Origin: an uncultured Oscillospiraceae bacterium
GTDB lineage: Bacteria; Bacillota; Clostridia; Oscillospirales; Oscillospiraceae
Length of the DNA: 64,000 nt
Direction of reading: 5' to 3'
Assembly: GCA_934565415.1 (NCBI GenBank)
Contig: CAKTHQ010000006.1
Span: 11,478 to 75,477, forward strand
Made by a program: the position numbers and the translations under genes. The notes beneath the pieces are model-generated. The model ran no database searches. It was given only the letters and a program-made list of their open reading frames with translations, and was not told where the DNA came from. Below are positions 53,165 through 62,851 of this stretch, one piece after another (within the stretch, counting starts at the first letter, position 1; every line of letters begins with the position of its first letter).

Positions 53165-53237
53165 CCGCCACTCTTCCAAAATCGCAGTTACTTCTCTGTG
53201 ATACATTGGGGAGCCGTCCTACTGGTAGCCCCTTTAT
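53145..53237 (-). ncRNA. Candidate antisense antitoxin RNA
   Basis: A perfect TTGACA-17-TATAAT promoter on the minus strand would start RNA near 53237. It ends in a hairpin (53187-53197 with 53155-53165, 11 bp) followed by UUGUUAUU. The RNA of about 90 bases is fully complementary to the last codons and 3' region of the toxin transcript, the TxpA/RatA and BsrG/SR4 arrangement. Confidence 0.75.
53208..53232 (+). repeat. 3' arm of the long-range inverted repeat around the toxin gene
   Basis: Partner of 52981-53013; see there. Confidence 0.8.
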
Positions 53238-53243
53238 ATTCTC

Positions 53244-53272
53244 ATTATATCCCAGCGGAGTGCCTTTGTCAA
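53244..53272 (-). promoter_or_regulatory. Consensus promoter of the antisense RNA
   Basis: Minus strand TTGACA (53267-53272), a 17-bp spacer and TATAAT (53244-53249). Both boxes and the spacing are perfect, much stronger than the toxin promoter. Confidence 0.85.
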
Positions 53273-53327
53273 TTGCTGTCCTTTGTATTTTGGGCAATTG
53301 CAAGGGGGCGCATATCGGAATTTTGCA

Positions 53328-53358
53328 GGAGTCGGTGCAGCATCGGCTCCGATTTTTT
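53328..53358 (+). terminator. Plus-strand terminator downstream of the toxin locus
   Basis: A 7-bp stem (53328-53334 with 53344-53350, one G-T), then TTTTTT. It could back up toxin-transcript termination. It abuts the stop of the convergent peptidase gene. Confidence 0.65.
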
Positions 53359-54295
53359 ATTTGTTCTCTTCCTCCGGAAGCCCCAGGGCAGCGGTGGTCA
53401 GGATACCCAGGCAGTCCCGATAGATTTTGTCAAACTGTTCAATCGACAGGGGGTTCTCCCCAAAACCGGCCTCAATGGTAAACCCGGGCCGGACCCAGTT
53501 CTTAATAAACCAGTCCTTGTAGCCTGCGAAGCTGGACTGATAGGGAGTATCGGATAAGGCATAGCCGGAGAGACGGGCGAATTCCTGGCCCAGGGCCTGG
53601 GCGCCTGGAACCACAATATCGTCATATTTCCAGTAAATGGTCTCCCCCTGGGTGTGGAAGGCCAGAACCAGGGCCGGGTCCAGGTACTCCGTAAAGGCCG
53701 CCATGGCCCGGCTTTCCCGCTGGCTCAAAGGAGCCCTTCCCACATAGTCCCGGGGGCCGGGCCTGGTATAGCCCTGAGAAAATTTAAGTTCCCTGGCCCG
53801 GAGCCAACCGGCGGGGTATTGCAGGTTCAGGTCCACCCCTAAAAGATTGGCCTTCCAGCCCTCGGGGAAGGGGATATTCGGATAGTTGTCAGAAAGAGAC
53901 GCGGCCTTTTCCCATTGCAGGGATCCTACGGGGATGGCACCCGTCACCAGGTCCACCCCGTCCGGGTCCACCATGGGTACCAGAAAGATCTGACAGTTGT
54001 ATTCAAAGAGTTTGCCGGGAATGCCGTAGATGCTGCCGCCCTCCGTGATGGCCCGGGACAGCTCCTCGGCGAACTTCAAAAGCACCGTGGCGGTGATCCA
54101 CTCGTTGGCATGGAAGGCGGCGGCAAACAGCACCGTCCGGCCTCCGGAGCCGATGCTGAGCGCATCGATGTCCCGGCCAAAGGCGGTGGTACCGATGGTC
54201 CGCCTTCCGCAGACGGGATAGGCGCTGACGATTTCGTCCATGGTCTGCCGGCACAGGGCATAGGTCATGGGCACATCCGTTTTCACAATGGGCAT
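53357..54295 (-). CDS. M14 family zinc carboxypeptidase (gamma-D-glutamyl peptidase type)
   Basis: 312 residues. Zinc ligands are HANEW (HxxE) near residue 63 and the His in LAFHTQGETIYW; the general base Glu is in FTIEAGFGENP. The GVDLNLQYPAGW segment supplies the substrate-binding Arg/Asn region of the family. Members of this branch cut gamma-D-Glu-diaminopimelate bonds of murein peptides. No signal peptide is visible, so it probably recycles wall peptides in the cytoplasm. Confidence 0.88.
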   Translation of the reverse strand: MPIVKTDVPMTYALCRQTMDEIVSAYPVCGRRTIGTTAFGRDIDALSIGSGGRTVLFAAAFHANEWITATVLLKFAEELSRAITEGGSIYGIPGKLFEYNCQIFLVPMVDPDGVDLVTGAIPVGSLQWEKAASLSDNYPNIPFPEGWKANLLGVDLNLQYPAGWLRARELKFSQGYTRPGPRDYVGRAPLSQRESRAMAAFTEYLDPALVLAFHTQGETIYWKYDDIVVPGAQALGQEFARLSGYALSDTPYQSSFAGYKDWFIKNWVRPGFTIEAGFGENPLSIEQFDKIYRDCLGILTTAALGLPEEENK

Positions 54296-54351
54296 AGCGC
54301 ACCTCCTGAAAAGTTGGGTCCTAACAGGATATGCGCAGGGGTGGGAAAAGG

Positions 54352-56220
54352 TTACTTTTTCTGCTCCAAATAAATCATCAATACCGCAATGTCCGCCGGG
54401 CTGACGCCGGAAATGCGGCCGGCCTGGCCCAGGGACACGGGGCGAATTTCACTTAGCTTCTGCCTTGCTTCCAGGCGCAGGCCGGAGATGGCGTTGTAGT
54501 CCAGGTCTTCGGGCAGGAGCCGGGCTTCTTCCTTTTTGAATTCGGCTACCTGCTTTTCCTGGCGGGCCAGGTACCCGGCGTATTTCAGCTGAATTTCCAC
54601 CTCTTCCGTCACGGCCAGGGGCAGCTCCGGCCGCTCCTTGTCGAAGGGGGCCAGGTCCTGATAGCTGACCTGGGGGCGGCGCAAAAGGTCTGCCAGCCTG
54701 GCAGAGTTTTCCACGGGAGCCGTGTCCCGAAGGATAAGCATTTCGTTCAAAGCCGGGGACCCTGGAATGCCGCTGCCTTCCAGCCGGGCAATTTCCCGCT
54801 TGACGGCTTCATACTTTGCTTCTACGGCCTTCAGCCGTTCCTGAGGCACCAGACCCACCCGGGCCCCGATGGCCGTCAGACGCTGGTCCGCATTGTCCTG
54901 CCGGTGCAGCAGCCGGTATTCGGACCGGCTGGTCATAATCCGGTAGGGCTCCTGGGTGCCCTTGGTGACCAGGTCGTCAATGAGGGTGCCGATATAGCTG
55001 GTGTCCCGGGTCAGGATCATGGGGGGCTTGCCTAAGAGCTTCAGGGCGGCATTGACGCCGGCAACCAACCCCTGGGCGGCGGCCTCTTCGTAGCCGGAGG
55101 TGCCGTTAAACTGCCCGGCGCCGTAGAGTCCGGGCACCTTTTTGCTTTCCAGGGTGGGCTTCAGCTCCGTAGGGTCGACGCATTCGTACTCGATGGCATA
55201 GGCCGGGCGCATCATTTCGGCGTTCTCCAATCCTGCCACGGTTCGCAGCATCTGGATCTGCACATCCTCCGGCAGGCTGGAGGAGAAGCCCTGGATATAC
55301 ATTTCCTCGGTGTTCAGGCCGCAGGGCTCAATAAAAAGCTGGTGCCGGGTCTTTTCCGGGAAACGGACAATCTTGGTTTCGATGCTGGGGCAGTACCGGG
55401 GGCCCACGCCGGAAATGGTGCCGTCGTAAATGGGGCTCCGGTGCAGGTTCTCCCGGATGATTCTGTGGGTTTCCTCGTTGGTGTAGGTCAGGTAGCACAC
55501 GGCGGAGTTATTCACCTTGCCCTCCGTGCGGAAGGAGAAGGGCTCCACGGTGTTGTCCCCGGGCTGGAGCTCCATTTTGGAAAAGTCAATACTCCGGCGG
55601 TTGACCCGGGGCGGGGTACCTGTCTTAAACCGGCGAAGGGACAGCCCCAGGCTTCTCAGGCTGTCGGCCAGGCCGATGCTGGGGTGCATCCCGTCCGGCC
55701 CGGAGGAGAGGACAGAGGGGCCGATGATGACGGTGGAGTCCAGATAGGTGCCGGTGGCTACCACCAGGGCCCGGGCTCCATATTGGGCCCCCAGGTTGGT
55801 TTCCACCCCGGATACCGCCCCGTTCTCCGTCAGCACCTTTACAATCTGGGCCTGCTTCAGTTCCAGATTGGGCGTTTTTTCCAGAGTGTGCTTCATGTAT
55901 TCCTGGTACCGCCGACGGTCTGCCTGGGCCCGCAAAGAGTGGACGGCGGGGCCCTTGCCCCGGTTCAGCATCCGGTACTGGATGCAGCTATGGTCCGCCG
56001 CTACGCCCATTTCGCCGCCCAGGGCATCCAGCTCCCTTACCAGGTGCCCCTTGCCGGTGCCGCCGATGGCGGGGTTGCAGGGCATATTGCCTACGGCGTC
56101 CAGATTGATGGTAAAGAGAATGGTTTTGAGCCCCAGTCTTGCGGCAGCCAGGGCAGCCTCGATGCCCGCATGGCCCGCCCCGATTACGGCTATGTCACAG
56201 TTTTCTACGAAATAGGGCAT
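54352..56220 (-). CDS. mnmG: tRNA uridine-5-carboxymethylaminomethyl modification enzyme MnmG (GidA)
   Basis: 622 residues, full length. [22 protein letters not shown] binds [28 protein letters not shown] and the [18 protein letters not shown] stretch (here [17 protein letters not shown]) are diagnostic, as is [22 protein letters not shown]. With MnmE it installs cmnm5U at the wobble position of tRNAs. GAGGAGG precedes the ATG at 56220. It follows trmB by two bases, so two tRNA-modification genes share an operon; mnmE is not in the window. Confidence 0.97.
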   Translation of the reverse strand: MPYFVENCDIAVIGAGHAGIEAALAAARLGLKTILFTINLDAVGNMPCNPAIGGTGKGHLVRELDALGGEMGVAADHSCIQYRMLNRGKGPAVHSLRAQADRRRYQEYMKHTLEKTPNLELKQAQIVKVLTENGAVSGVETNLGAQYGARALVVATGTYLDSTVIIGPSVLSSGPDGMHPSIGLADSLRSLGLSLRRFKTGTPPRVNRRSIDFSKMELQPGDNTVEPFSFRTEGKVNNSAVCYLTYTNEETHRIIRENLHRSPIYDGTISGVGPRYCPSIETKIVRFPEKTRHQLFIEPCGLNTEEMYIQGFSSSLPEDVQIQMLRTVAGLENAEMMRPAYAIEYECVDPTELKPTLESKKVPGLYGAGQFNGTSGYEEAAAQGLVAGVNAALKLLGKPPMILTRDTSYIGTLIDDLVTKGTQEPYRIMTSRSEYRLLHRQDNADQRLTAIGARVGLVPQERLKAVEAKYEAVKREIARLEGSGIPGSPALNEMLILRDTAPVENSARLADLLRRPQVSYQDLAPFDKERPELPLAVTEEVEIQLKYAGYLARQEKQVAEFKKEEARLLPEDLDYNAISGLRLEARQKLSEIRPVSLGQAGRISGVSPADIAVLMIYLEQKK

Positions 56221-56222
56221 TT

Positions 56223-56903
56223 TTATGCCTCCTCGGGGGCGGCCTTCTCTTCCTTGGGGAGCACGAAGGGCTTGCATACCACTTCGCACCGGTGGATGGG
56301 GGTGCCCAGGGCGTGGAACTTCTCTTCGTAGCCCGTCATGATGCCCACGATGCCATCTCTGTGCAGGTCGTCGGTAACGTTCTTGGTTTCCAGACCGCAG
56401 GCGGCAAACTCCTCCAGGGAGAAAGCAAAGAGCGGCGCGTTGTCGGTCTTAAAGTGGAATTCGCCGCCTTCTTTGACGACCCGGCAGTACTTGTCCAAAA
56501 AGCCCCGGTGGGTCAGGCGGCGTTTGGCGTTTTTCTTCCGTGGCCAGGGGTCCGGGAAGTTGATAAACAGCCGGTCAATCTCCCCGGGGGCGAAGATGTT
56601 TTCAATTTCGGCCACATCCATGTCGATGTAAAAAACGTTGGTCAGGCCCATTTCCTTGGCCTTTTCCATAGCCACCACCATGGCCTCCCGGCACCGCTCC
56701 ACGGCGATGAGCAGCACATCGGGGTTTGCCTGGGCAGTTTCCGCAGTGAACTTGCCCTTGCCGCAGCCGACCTCTACCCACAGGGCGGTGCAGCCCGGCA
56801 TCAGCTCCCGCCAGTGGCCCTTTTTGGTTTCCGGCTCCAGGATCCGGTAAGCGGCGCACTTCTCCGTCCGGGGCTCCAGGTTCTTCATTTTGCGCATTCT
56901 CAT
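56223..56903 (-). CDS. trmB: tRNA (guanine-N7-)-methyltransferase
   Basis: 226 residues. SAM motif [13 protein letters not shown], then [26 protein letters not shown], the hallmark of TrmB. It makes m7G46 in tRNAs. The ATG at 56903 has GGAGG 9 bases upstream; the frame extends 29 codons further without support. Confidence 0.95.
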   Translation of the reverse strand: MRMRKMKNLEPRTEKCAAYRILEPETKKGHWRELMPGCTALWVEVGCGKGKFTAETAQANPDVLLIAVERCREAMVVAMEKAKEMGLTNVFYIDMDVAEIENIFAPGEIDRLFINFPDPWPRKKNAKRRLTHRGFLDKYCRVVKEGGEFHFKTDNAPLFAFSLEEFAACGLETKNVTDDLHRDGIVGIMTGYEEKFHALGTPIHRCEVVCKPFVLPKEEKAAPEEA

Positions 56904-57056
56904 AGGGGGTATCCTCCAAAAGGTGAGTTTTTGACAGTTTTCTGGGGTTATTATACAGGTACACAGGGGAAATGTCAAACCGTCGCCCAATCAGAAAGGC
57001 GGCGGAAGATGAATAGGGAATTTTTTGAATAGAAACAGTTAAAAATGTTCCCTAGA

Positions 57057-57992
57057 TCAAAAGGACTTCACACATCGCTTTTTCATAAAAAGAAAGATGT
57101 CGGTACTTCTGTCCTCATAAAAGGCAACAAGAAGCCGCTTAAATTCCGGCACCTCCCTTTCCGGAATAATCAGCATTCCACCGCCTTGCGAAATGAGATA
57201 ATGGTTTGCAAAAATGACGGAAGCACGCTTATTTCCGTCAGTAAAAATTTGGGCTTTCATGCAGTATAGACAAAGCGTAATCGCTTTTTCATCGGAAGGC
57301 AGTTCCTGTTTCAGAATATCTTCCAGGTGCTCTTTGATCACCGTTTCAATGGGCAGGGGCGGCACATAGCTGGAACCGCCGATTGTTACAGGGACACCTC
57401 GAATTCGGCCGCCGTCCTGAAAGAAGCCTTCGTTCACCAGCTTCGCAATGTGGCACAAAATGGAATAGTCGCTGGGATAGGTGATTACATCCCGGTCGAG
57501 AATAAACTCCCAAGCGTGCTTCAGATTTAAAATTTTCTGTACATCCGTTGCGGTCATGCCGTTCACGATGCCATTATCGATGATATCCTCTGTTTGTGGA
57601 AAGCTTGTTGCAACACCTTCCAAAATTGCCTGATCATAGATGTTGGATTTCATATTGGCACGGGCAAAATCAAGATTCAGCTGTACGCGGGGCGAGATTT
57701 CCAGGCCCGTATAGCCAAGCTGCGCCAACTCCTTATCCAGCCGCCGAATGTTTTTACGATATTCCCTTGCATCACGGGCATTGCGGAGCAGCATTTGGTA
57801 TAGGGCATCGGAATAAATATCCACATAAGTAGAGCTTAGCCTAGGCCCAATGCGCTTACGGACATACAAGTATTTACGATTGCCATCCTCCTTGATTTCC
57901 GGAGTCCCGTCGTATGGCAGTAAATTCAGCCGTGCTTGGTAGTCGGCCTTCTGATGAAGCAGCTCTTGAATTTGAGGATAGTTGTTGTTCAT
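57057..57992 (-). CDS. Fic/Doc family protein with a substituted catalytic histidine
   Basis: 311 residues. The Fic motif reads AQIFTDGNKRAS, where the usual HxF(D/E)GN(G/K)R histidine is Gln; the rest of the motif, including the Arg, is kept. An upstream ILEGVATSF segment resembles the inhibitory-helix region of class II Fic proteins, but the Ser/Thr is not where expected. Without the His, AMP transfer is doubtful; it may use another chemistry or act in binding only. GGGAGG precedes the ATG at 57992. It is more AT-rich than its neighbours, hinting at acquisition. Confidence 0.85.
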   Translation of the reverse strand: MNNNYPQIQELLHQKADYQARLNLLPYDGTPEIKEDGNRKYLYVRKRIGPRLSSTYVDIYSDALYQMLLRNARDAREYRKNIRRLDKELAQLGYTGLEISPRVQLNLDFARANMKSNIYDQAILEGVATSFPQTEDIIDNGIVNGMTATDVQKILNLKHAWEFILDRDVITYPSDYSILCHIAKLVNEGFFQDGGRIRGVPVTIGGSSYVPPLPIETVIKEHLEDILKQELPSDEKAITLCLYCMKAQIFTDGNKRASVIFANHYLISQGGGMLIIPEREVPEFKRLLVAFYEDRSTDIFLFMKKRCVKSF

Positions 57993-58320
57993 ACGGTACC
58001 TCCCAGGGAACTTTTTATACACGAATTGTAATATAAAATTCCCTATTTTTCAATCCCTATTCGTTCGACCTCGGATTCCGTGTTGCGGCGCCATCATATT
58101 TTTTACGCGACAATGTGAAAGAGCTGAACGAAAAAGAAGCGGATTGCTGAAGAAACCCCAAAATGACGGATTCATAACAGAAATCGAATCCGCAAACACA
58201 AAGGTAATTCCAAAGTGCAAGTTAAAACTTGATATTTTCGGTCTGACATTGGACTTGCGGCCTCGGAATTCTCATAAAAGAAACTTTTGAACGATCTACA
58301 GCTTGCCCCCGCATTCTTTA
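57993..58320. other. Intergenic region without a recognisable gene
   Basis: 328 bases upstream of the cobalamin promoter and of the divergent Fic gene. AT-rich near 58020-58300 with no convincing reading frame, repeat or RNA that I can name. Confidence 0.5.
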
Positions 58321-58349
58321 TTGACAAGCCCGGAGCCCTGTGGTAAAAT
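58321..58349 (+). promoter_or_regulatory. Promoter of the cobalamin operon
   Basis: A perfect TTGACA (58321-58326), a 17-bp spacer and TAAAAT (58344-58349). RNA would start near 58356, just ahead of the riboswitch. Confidence 0.85.
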
Positions 58350-58382
58350 ATTACCGAAAGTGAATAACAGCTTCAGTGCTCC

Positions 58383-58545
58383 CGGGCCGGTCAGGCTTTG
58401 GGGGAGAATAGGGAATCGGGTGGAAATCCCGAGCGGTACCGCCACTGTAAGTGCGGAGGTCTCAGCCAATTGCGAAAGCGGGTCATTGGGTTTGTCCTGA
58501 GAAGACCGGTTTGGGGCTTAGGATGCGCAAGCCAGGATACCTGCT
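58383..58545 (+). ncRNA. Cobalamin riboswitch
   Basis: The conserved core is clear: GGGAATCGGGTGGAAATCCC near 58411, the CCGCCACTGTAAGTGCGGAGG segment at 58439-58460 and the B12-box AGCCAGGATACCTGC at 58530-58544. The segments lie in the standard order and spacing. Binding of adenosylcobalamin should favour the terminator at 58613 and switch off the operon. Confidence 0.95.
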
Positions 58546-58612
58546 GGAGCGGTTCTTGCGCTTGGCGTCTGCAAGTACGGGCTGCCCGGCGGCTTTTGAC
58601 GCAGAAATACGG

Positions 58613-58652
58613 CTGCGGCAGCTGGCAAAAGCTGCCGCAGTTTTGCTTTTTG
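58613..58652 (+). terminator. Riboswitch-controlled terminator
   Basis: A perfect 11-bp stem CTGCGGCAGCT/AGCTGCCGCAG (58613-58623 with 58630-58640), then TTTTGCTTTTT, between the riboswitch and cbiA. Confidence 0.85.
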
Positions 58653-58820
58653 GTGCTGTATTAAGTGGTTTCCCCCTTACCCCGCCTCCTACAGATTGCC
58701 CACCAGAAAGCACCCTCCTGCGTGACTTCCAAGGGGAGGTGGTCCGCCTCCCCTTCTTTTTATGAAATGCAGCCGCGGCAGTCACAGGAACCTGCAGCGG
58801 CTATTTTTGCAGGTGTTTTT

Positions 58821-60176
58821 ATGGAAAAGACCATCGATCGCATCCTCATCGCCGGTACCAACAGCGGCTGTGGAAAAACCACCCTGGTATCCGGCCTTCT
58901 TACCCTTTTAAACCGCCGGGGGGAGAGGCTGTGCTCTTTTAAGTGTGGGCCGGACTATATCGACCCCATGTTCCACGCTTCCGCCCTCCACACCCCCTGC
59001 CGGAACCTGGACTTGCAATTTTTAAGCCCCAATATGCTATGCTACCGGATGGCCCAGGGAAGCAGCGGCTTTTCTTTGGCCGTTGCCGAAGGGGTTATGG
59101 GTTTTTACGACGGGGTAGGGCTGACCACAAAAGCCAGCTCCTACCAGGTGGCCCAGGTGACCGGGACCCCGGTGATTTTAACGGTGGATGCCCGGGGGGC
59201 AGCCCATTCCATTCTGGCCGTCATTGCAGGATTTTTGAACCTGCACTCCGGTAGCGGCATCCGGGGGGTTATCCTGAACCGGTGCTCGCCCATGCTGTAC
59301 CCCAAGCTGAAGGCGGCCATTTTAGAGCAGTTCCATGGGGAGGTGCAGCCCTTGGGCTATGTGCCCAGGGTGCCGGAATGCACTCTGGAAAGCCGCCACT
59401 TAGGCCTCATCACCGCCCAGGAGATGGAGGATTTGCAGGAAAAGCTGAATATCTTAGCGGACCACCTGGAAGGCAGCCTGGACATTCCCGGCATCCTCGC
59501 CCTGGCCCATTCCGCCCCACCGTTACGCTATGAGATACCGGCGCTTCCTCAAAAGGGAACCCCCGTCCGGGTGGCGGTGGCAACGGACAAGGCCTTTTGC
59601 TTCTACTATCAGGACAATCTGGATTTGCTGCGGGACCTGGGGGCGGAAATCGTGCCCTTCTCCCCCTTAACGGACGCGGCCCTGCCGGAAAATATCCAGG
59701 GCCTTTATTTAGGCGGCGGTTACCCTGAGCTATACGAGGACACCCTGGAAGGCAACAAAACCATGCGCCAAAGCATCCGGGAGGCCCTGCAAAGGGGCCT
59801 TCCCTGCATCGCCGAATGCGGGGGCTTTCTGTACCTGCAAAGGGAGCTGGAGGGCCGCCAAATGGTGGGCGTTCTGCCGGGAACCGGACACAATACGGGA
59901 AAGCTCAGCAGGTTCGGCTATGTGGTATTGACGGCCCAACAGGATAACCTGTTATGTAAAGCGGGAGAGGAAATCCCCGCCCACGAATTCCACTATTTCG
60001 ATACCACCGCCAACGGGGAAGACTTTTATGCCCGGAAGGCCGACGGCCGGGGATGGCGCTGCGGCTATGGGAGCGGCACCCTGTACGCGGGCTTCCCCCA
60101 CTTCCATTTTTATGCCAAGCCAACCATGGCAGAGCGGTTTTTAAATGCCTGCCGAAAGGAGATACGCCATGTTTGA
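58821..60176 (+). CDS. cbiA: Cobyrinate a,c-diamide synthase
   Basis: 451 residues. P-loop GTNSGCGKTTLVSGLL near residue 10, FKCGPDYIDPMFH, and a C-terminal class I glutaminase domain with the Cys in CIAECGGFLYLQ and the His in FPHFHFYA. It amidates carboxylates a and c of cobyrinic acid using Gln and ATP. The ATG at 58821 follows AGGTG. It is the first gene under the riboswitch. It overlaps cbiC by 8 bases. Confidence 0.96.
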   Translation: MEKTIDRILIAGTNSGCGKTTLVSGLLTLLNRRGERLCSFKCGPDYIDPMFHASALHTPCRNLDLQFLSPNMLCYRMAQGSSGFSLAVAEGVMGFYDGVGLTTKASSYQVAQVTGTPVILTVDARGAAHSILAVIAGFLNLHSGSGIRGVILNRCSPMLYPKLKAAILEQFHGEVQPLGYVPRVPECTLESRHLGLITAQEMEDLQEKLNILADHLEGSLDIPGILALAHSAPPLRYEIPALPQKGTPVRVAVATDKAFCFYYQDNLDLLRDLGAEIVPFSPLTDAALPENIQGLYLGGGYPELYEDTLEGNKTMRQSIREALQRGLPCIAECGGFLYLQRELEGRQMVGVLPGTGHNTGKLSRFGYVVLTAQQDNLLCKAGEEIPAHEFHYFDTTANGEDFYARKADGRGWRCGYGSGTLYAGFPHFHFYAKPTMAERFLNACRKEIRHV

Positions 60177-60792
60177 AATCGTAAAACCCATGGACATTGA
60201 AAAGCGGAGCTTTGAGATCATCACGGAGCTGCTGGGGGACACTCCCATCGCCCCGGAAAACGAATTGGTGGTCAAGCGGGTGATCCACACCTCTGCGGAT
60301 TTCGACTATGCCAAGAATCTGTATTTTTCCAAAGGCGCTGTGAAAAAGGGCATTGAAGCCCTGAAAAACGGCTGCGATATCGTCACCGATACCCAGATGG
60401 CCAAGGCGGGCATCAACAAGACCATCCTTGGAAAATTGGGGGGCCAGGTCCATTGCTTTATGTCCGACGAGGATGTGGCGGCCCAGGCCAGGGAAAGGGG
60501 TGTTACCCGGGCCATGGTATCCATGGAGAAGGCAGCGACATTAGAGAAACCCCTGATCTTCGCCATTGGCAATGCCCCCACGGCCCTGGTTGCCATCCAC
60601 GAGCTGATGGAGGCTGGCAAGCTCCATCCGGCGCTCATCATTGGCGTGCCTGTGGGCTTTGTGAACGTGGTGGAGAGCAAGGAGCTCATCATCGATTCCG
60701 GGGCGGACTGCATCGTGGCCCGGGGCCGGAAGGGCGGCAGCAACGTGGCGGCAGCCATTTGCAACGCCATGCTGTACCAGATCACGAGATGA
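60169..60792 (+). CDS. cbiC: Cobalt-precorrin-8 methylmutase
   Basis: 207 residues. VIHTSADFDYAKNLYFS contains the catalytic His, and FAIGNAPTALVAIHEL and GVPVGFVNVVESKE match the CobH/CbiC family. It moves a methyl group from C-11 to C-12 to give cobyrinate. AAAGGAGA lies before the ATG at 60169. Confidence 0.96.
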   Translation: MFEIVKPMDIEKRSFEIITELLGDTPIAPENELVVKRVIHTSADFDYAKNLYFSKGAVKKGIEALKNGCDIVTDTQMAKAGINKTILGKLGGQVHCFMSDEDVAAQARERGVTRAMVSMEKAATLEKPLIFAIGNAPTALVAIHELMEAGKLHPALIIGVPVGFVNVVESKELIIDSGADCIVARGRKGGSNVAAAICNAMLYQITR

Positions 60793-60796
60793 GCGC

Positions 60797-61921
60797 ATGG
60801 AAGAATTTGTAGAAAAGGACGGCAAAAAGCTCCGCCTGGGCTATACCACCGGCTCCTGCGCCGCGGCAGCGGCCAAGGCGGCAGGGTGGATGCTTTTAAC
60901 GGGCCGCAACAAAGCGACCATCGGCCTGCATACCCCCAAGGGGCTGGATTTAACGTTGCCTGTCCATGACATTACCCGAGAGAAAGAAGCCGTCTCCTGC
61001 GCCATCGAAAAGGACGGCGGCGACGACCCGGACATTACCGCCGGGGCCTATATTTACGCTAAGGTCTGCCTGATCCCGGAACGAAAGGTGACGATCGACG
61101 GCGGCTTTGGCGTAGGCAGGGTTACAAAGCCGGGCCTGGACCAGCCCGTAGGCAACGCGGCCATCAACTCCACCCCCAGGCGGATGATCGAAGAAAACCT
61201 GTGGGAGGTGGCAAAGGCCCTGGACTACGACGGCGGCTTCTCGGTGGTTATTTCCGTCCCCCTTGGGGAGGAGCTGGCGAAAAAGACCTTTAACCCCCGC
61301 TTGGGCATCGTCGGCGGTATTTCCATTCTGGGCACCACCGGCATTGTGGAGCCCATGAGCGAAAAGGCCCTGGTAGATACCATCCGGGTGGAGCTGCGGC
61401 AAAAGAAGACCCAAAGCGACGCGGTGCTTTTAACCCCCGGCAACTACGGCAGCGACTATATCCGTGACGGCCTGGGGGCGGACCCTCAAAGGGCCGTCCA
61501 GGTCAGCAACTTTATTGGCGACGCCCTGGACATCTGCAAGGAGCTGGGCTTCCAAAGAATCCTGCTCATCGGCCACATCGGCAAGCTGGTCAAGCTGGCG
61601 GGCAACATGATGAACACCCACTCCAAATACGGCGACTGCCGGGGGGAGATTCTATGCGCCCTGGCCGGCTGCGAGGGGGTGGCCCCGGAAATCATTCAAA
61701 AAATGATCGACTGCGTCAGCTGTGACGAAATGCTCCGGCTCCTGCCGGAAGACAAGCGCCCCGGGGTCCTGCGCCGGCTGACCGGCTGCATTCAGAAGAA
61801 CCTGCAGTACCGGGTCGGGGAGGGGATACAGATAGAATGTATGTACTTCTCCAAAGTCTACGGCCTGCTGGGGCAGACGGCAGGGGCGAGAGCCCTCCTA
61901 CGGGAGACAGGGTATCAATAA
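60797..61921 (+). CDS. cbiD: Cobalt-precorrin-5B C1-methyltransferase
   Basis: 374 residues. The N-terminal LRLGYTTGSCAAAAAKAA is diagnostic of CbiD; GTTGIVEPMSEKAL and LLIGHIGKLVKLAGNMMNTHSKYGD are also conserved. CbiD occurs in the anaerobic, early-cobalt pathway, which fits the rest of the operon. It starts 4 bases after cbiC. Confidence 0.96.
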   Translation: MEEFVEKDGKKLRLGYTTGSCAAAAAKAAGWMLLTGRNKATIGLHTPKGLDLTLPVHDITREKEAVSCAIEKDGGDDPDITAGAYIYAKVCLIPERKVTIDGGFGVGRVTKPGLDQPVGNAAINSTPRRMIEENLWEVAKALDYDGGFSVVISVPLGEELAKKTFNPRLGIVGGISILGTTGIVEPMSEKALVDTIRVELRQKKTQSDAVLLTPGNYGSDYIRDGLGADPQRAVQVSNFIGDALDICKELGFQRILLIGHIGKLVKLAGNMMNTHSKYGDCRGEILCALAGCEGVAPEIIQKMIDCVSCDEMLRLLPEDKRPGVLRRLTGCIQKNLQYRVGEGIQIECMYFSKVYGLLGQTAGARALLRETGYQ

Positions 61922-61929
61922 GAAAAAAT

Positions 61930-62033
61930 AGGCACCGGCGGGCGGGGAAAACCCCCTTGCCCCCTCCACCCCCGCCCGCTGCGGCAGGCACCCCCTCCAA
62001 GCAGGAGGGGGGAAGAGTTTTCCGCCGGTGCCT
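61930..62033 (+). repeat. GC-rich hairpin repeat nested in a larger inverted repeat
   Basis: The outer arms 61930-61952 and 62017-62033 are complementary (GGCACCGGCGG and GGAAAAC words). Inside them, 61953-62016 carries a C-rich then G-rich element that recurs in inverted orientation at 63840-63900. Confidence 0.75.
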
Positions 62034-62092
62034 GCCGTTTATCATACAAATCCCTACTTACTATACACACTTATAAATCGGAGGAACAAACA

Positions 62093-62851
62093 ATGGTACA
62101 TTTTGTAGGCGCCGGCTGCGGCGCGGTGGACCTGATTACCGTCCGGGGAGCAAGGCTCCTGAGCGAGGCGGATGTGGTGATTTATGCCGGGTCCCTGGTA
62201 AACCCGGAGCTATTAAACTACTGCAAGCCCGGCTGTGAAATTCATAACAGCGCAAAAATGACTCTGGAGGAGACCACGGCCGTCATCGTCAAGGCAGAAA
62301 GCGAGGGCAAGACCACCGTCCGGCTCCACACCGGCGACAGCAGCATCTACGGCGCCGTCCGGGAGCAGTTCGACGAGCTGATTCCCCGGGGCATCGAATA
62401 TGATGTGACCCCCGGCGTCAGTGCCTTCTGCGGGGCTGCCGCCTCCTTAAAGCAGGAATTCACCCTGCCGGAGGTGAGCCAGACCGTCATCATCACCCGG
62501 CAGTCCGGAAAGACCCTGGTGCCGGAAAAGGAGAGCATTCGCTCCCTGGCGGCCCACCGGGCTACCATGTGCCTGTACCTGAGCACCCGGCTGACGGAGC
62601 AGCTGCAGCAGGAGCTTCTGGAGGGGGGCTATCCCGGCTCCACCCCGGTGGCCATCGTCTTTAAGGCCAGCTGGCCGGATGAGCGGATCTTCCATTGCAC
62701 CGTGGATACCCTCCACAAGACCGTAACGGAAAACGACCTGACCCGCACCAGCCTGATCATCGTGGGTGACTGCATGGGGGAGAAGTACGCCAAGTCCTAC
62801 CTCTATGACCCCAGCTACGACCGGCCCTTCCACGAGGCGGCCACCAAATGA
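62093..62851 (+). CDS. cbiF: Cobalt-precorrin-4 C11-methyltransferase
   Basis: 252 residues. VHFVGAGCGAVDLITVRGARLLSEADVVIYAGSLVNPELL is the SAM-binding start of the corrinoid methylase family, and HTGDSSIYGAVREQFDEL, YDVTPGVSAF and the motif near residue 125 (PEVSQTVIITR) fit CobM/CbiF. GGAGGAAC lies before the ATG. Its stop overlaps the cbiG start (ATGA). Confidence 0.95.
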   Translation: MVHFVGAGCGAVDLITVRGARLLSEADVVIYAGSLVNPELLNYCKPGCEIHNSAKMTLEETTAVIVKAESEGKTTVRLHTGDSSIYGAVREQFDELIPRGIEYDVTPGVSAFCGAAASLKQEFTLPEVSQTVIITRQSGKTLVPEKESIRSLAAHRATMCLYLSTRLTEQLQQELLEGGYPGSTPVAIVFKASWPDERIFHCTVDTLHKTVTENDLTRTSLIIVGDCMGEKYAKSYLYDPSYDRPFHEAATK

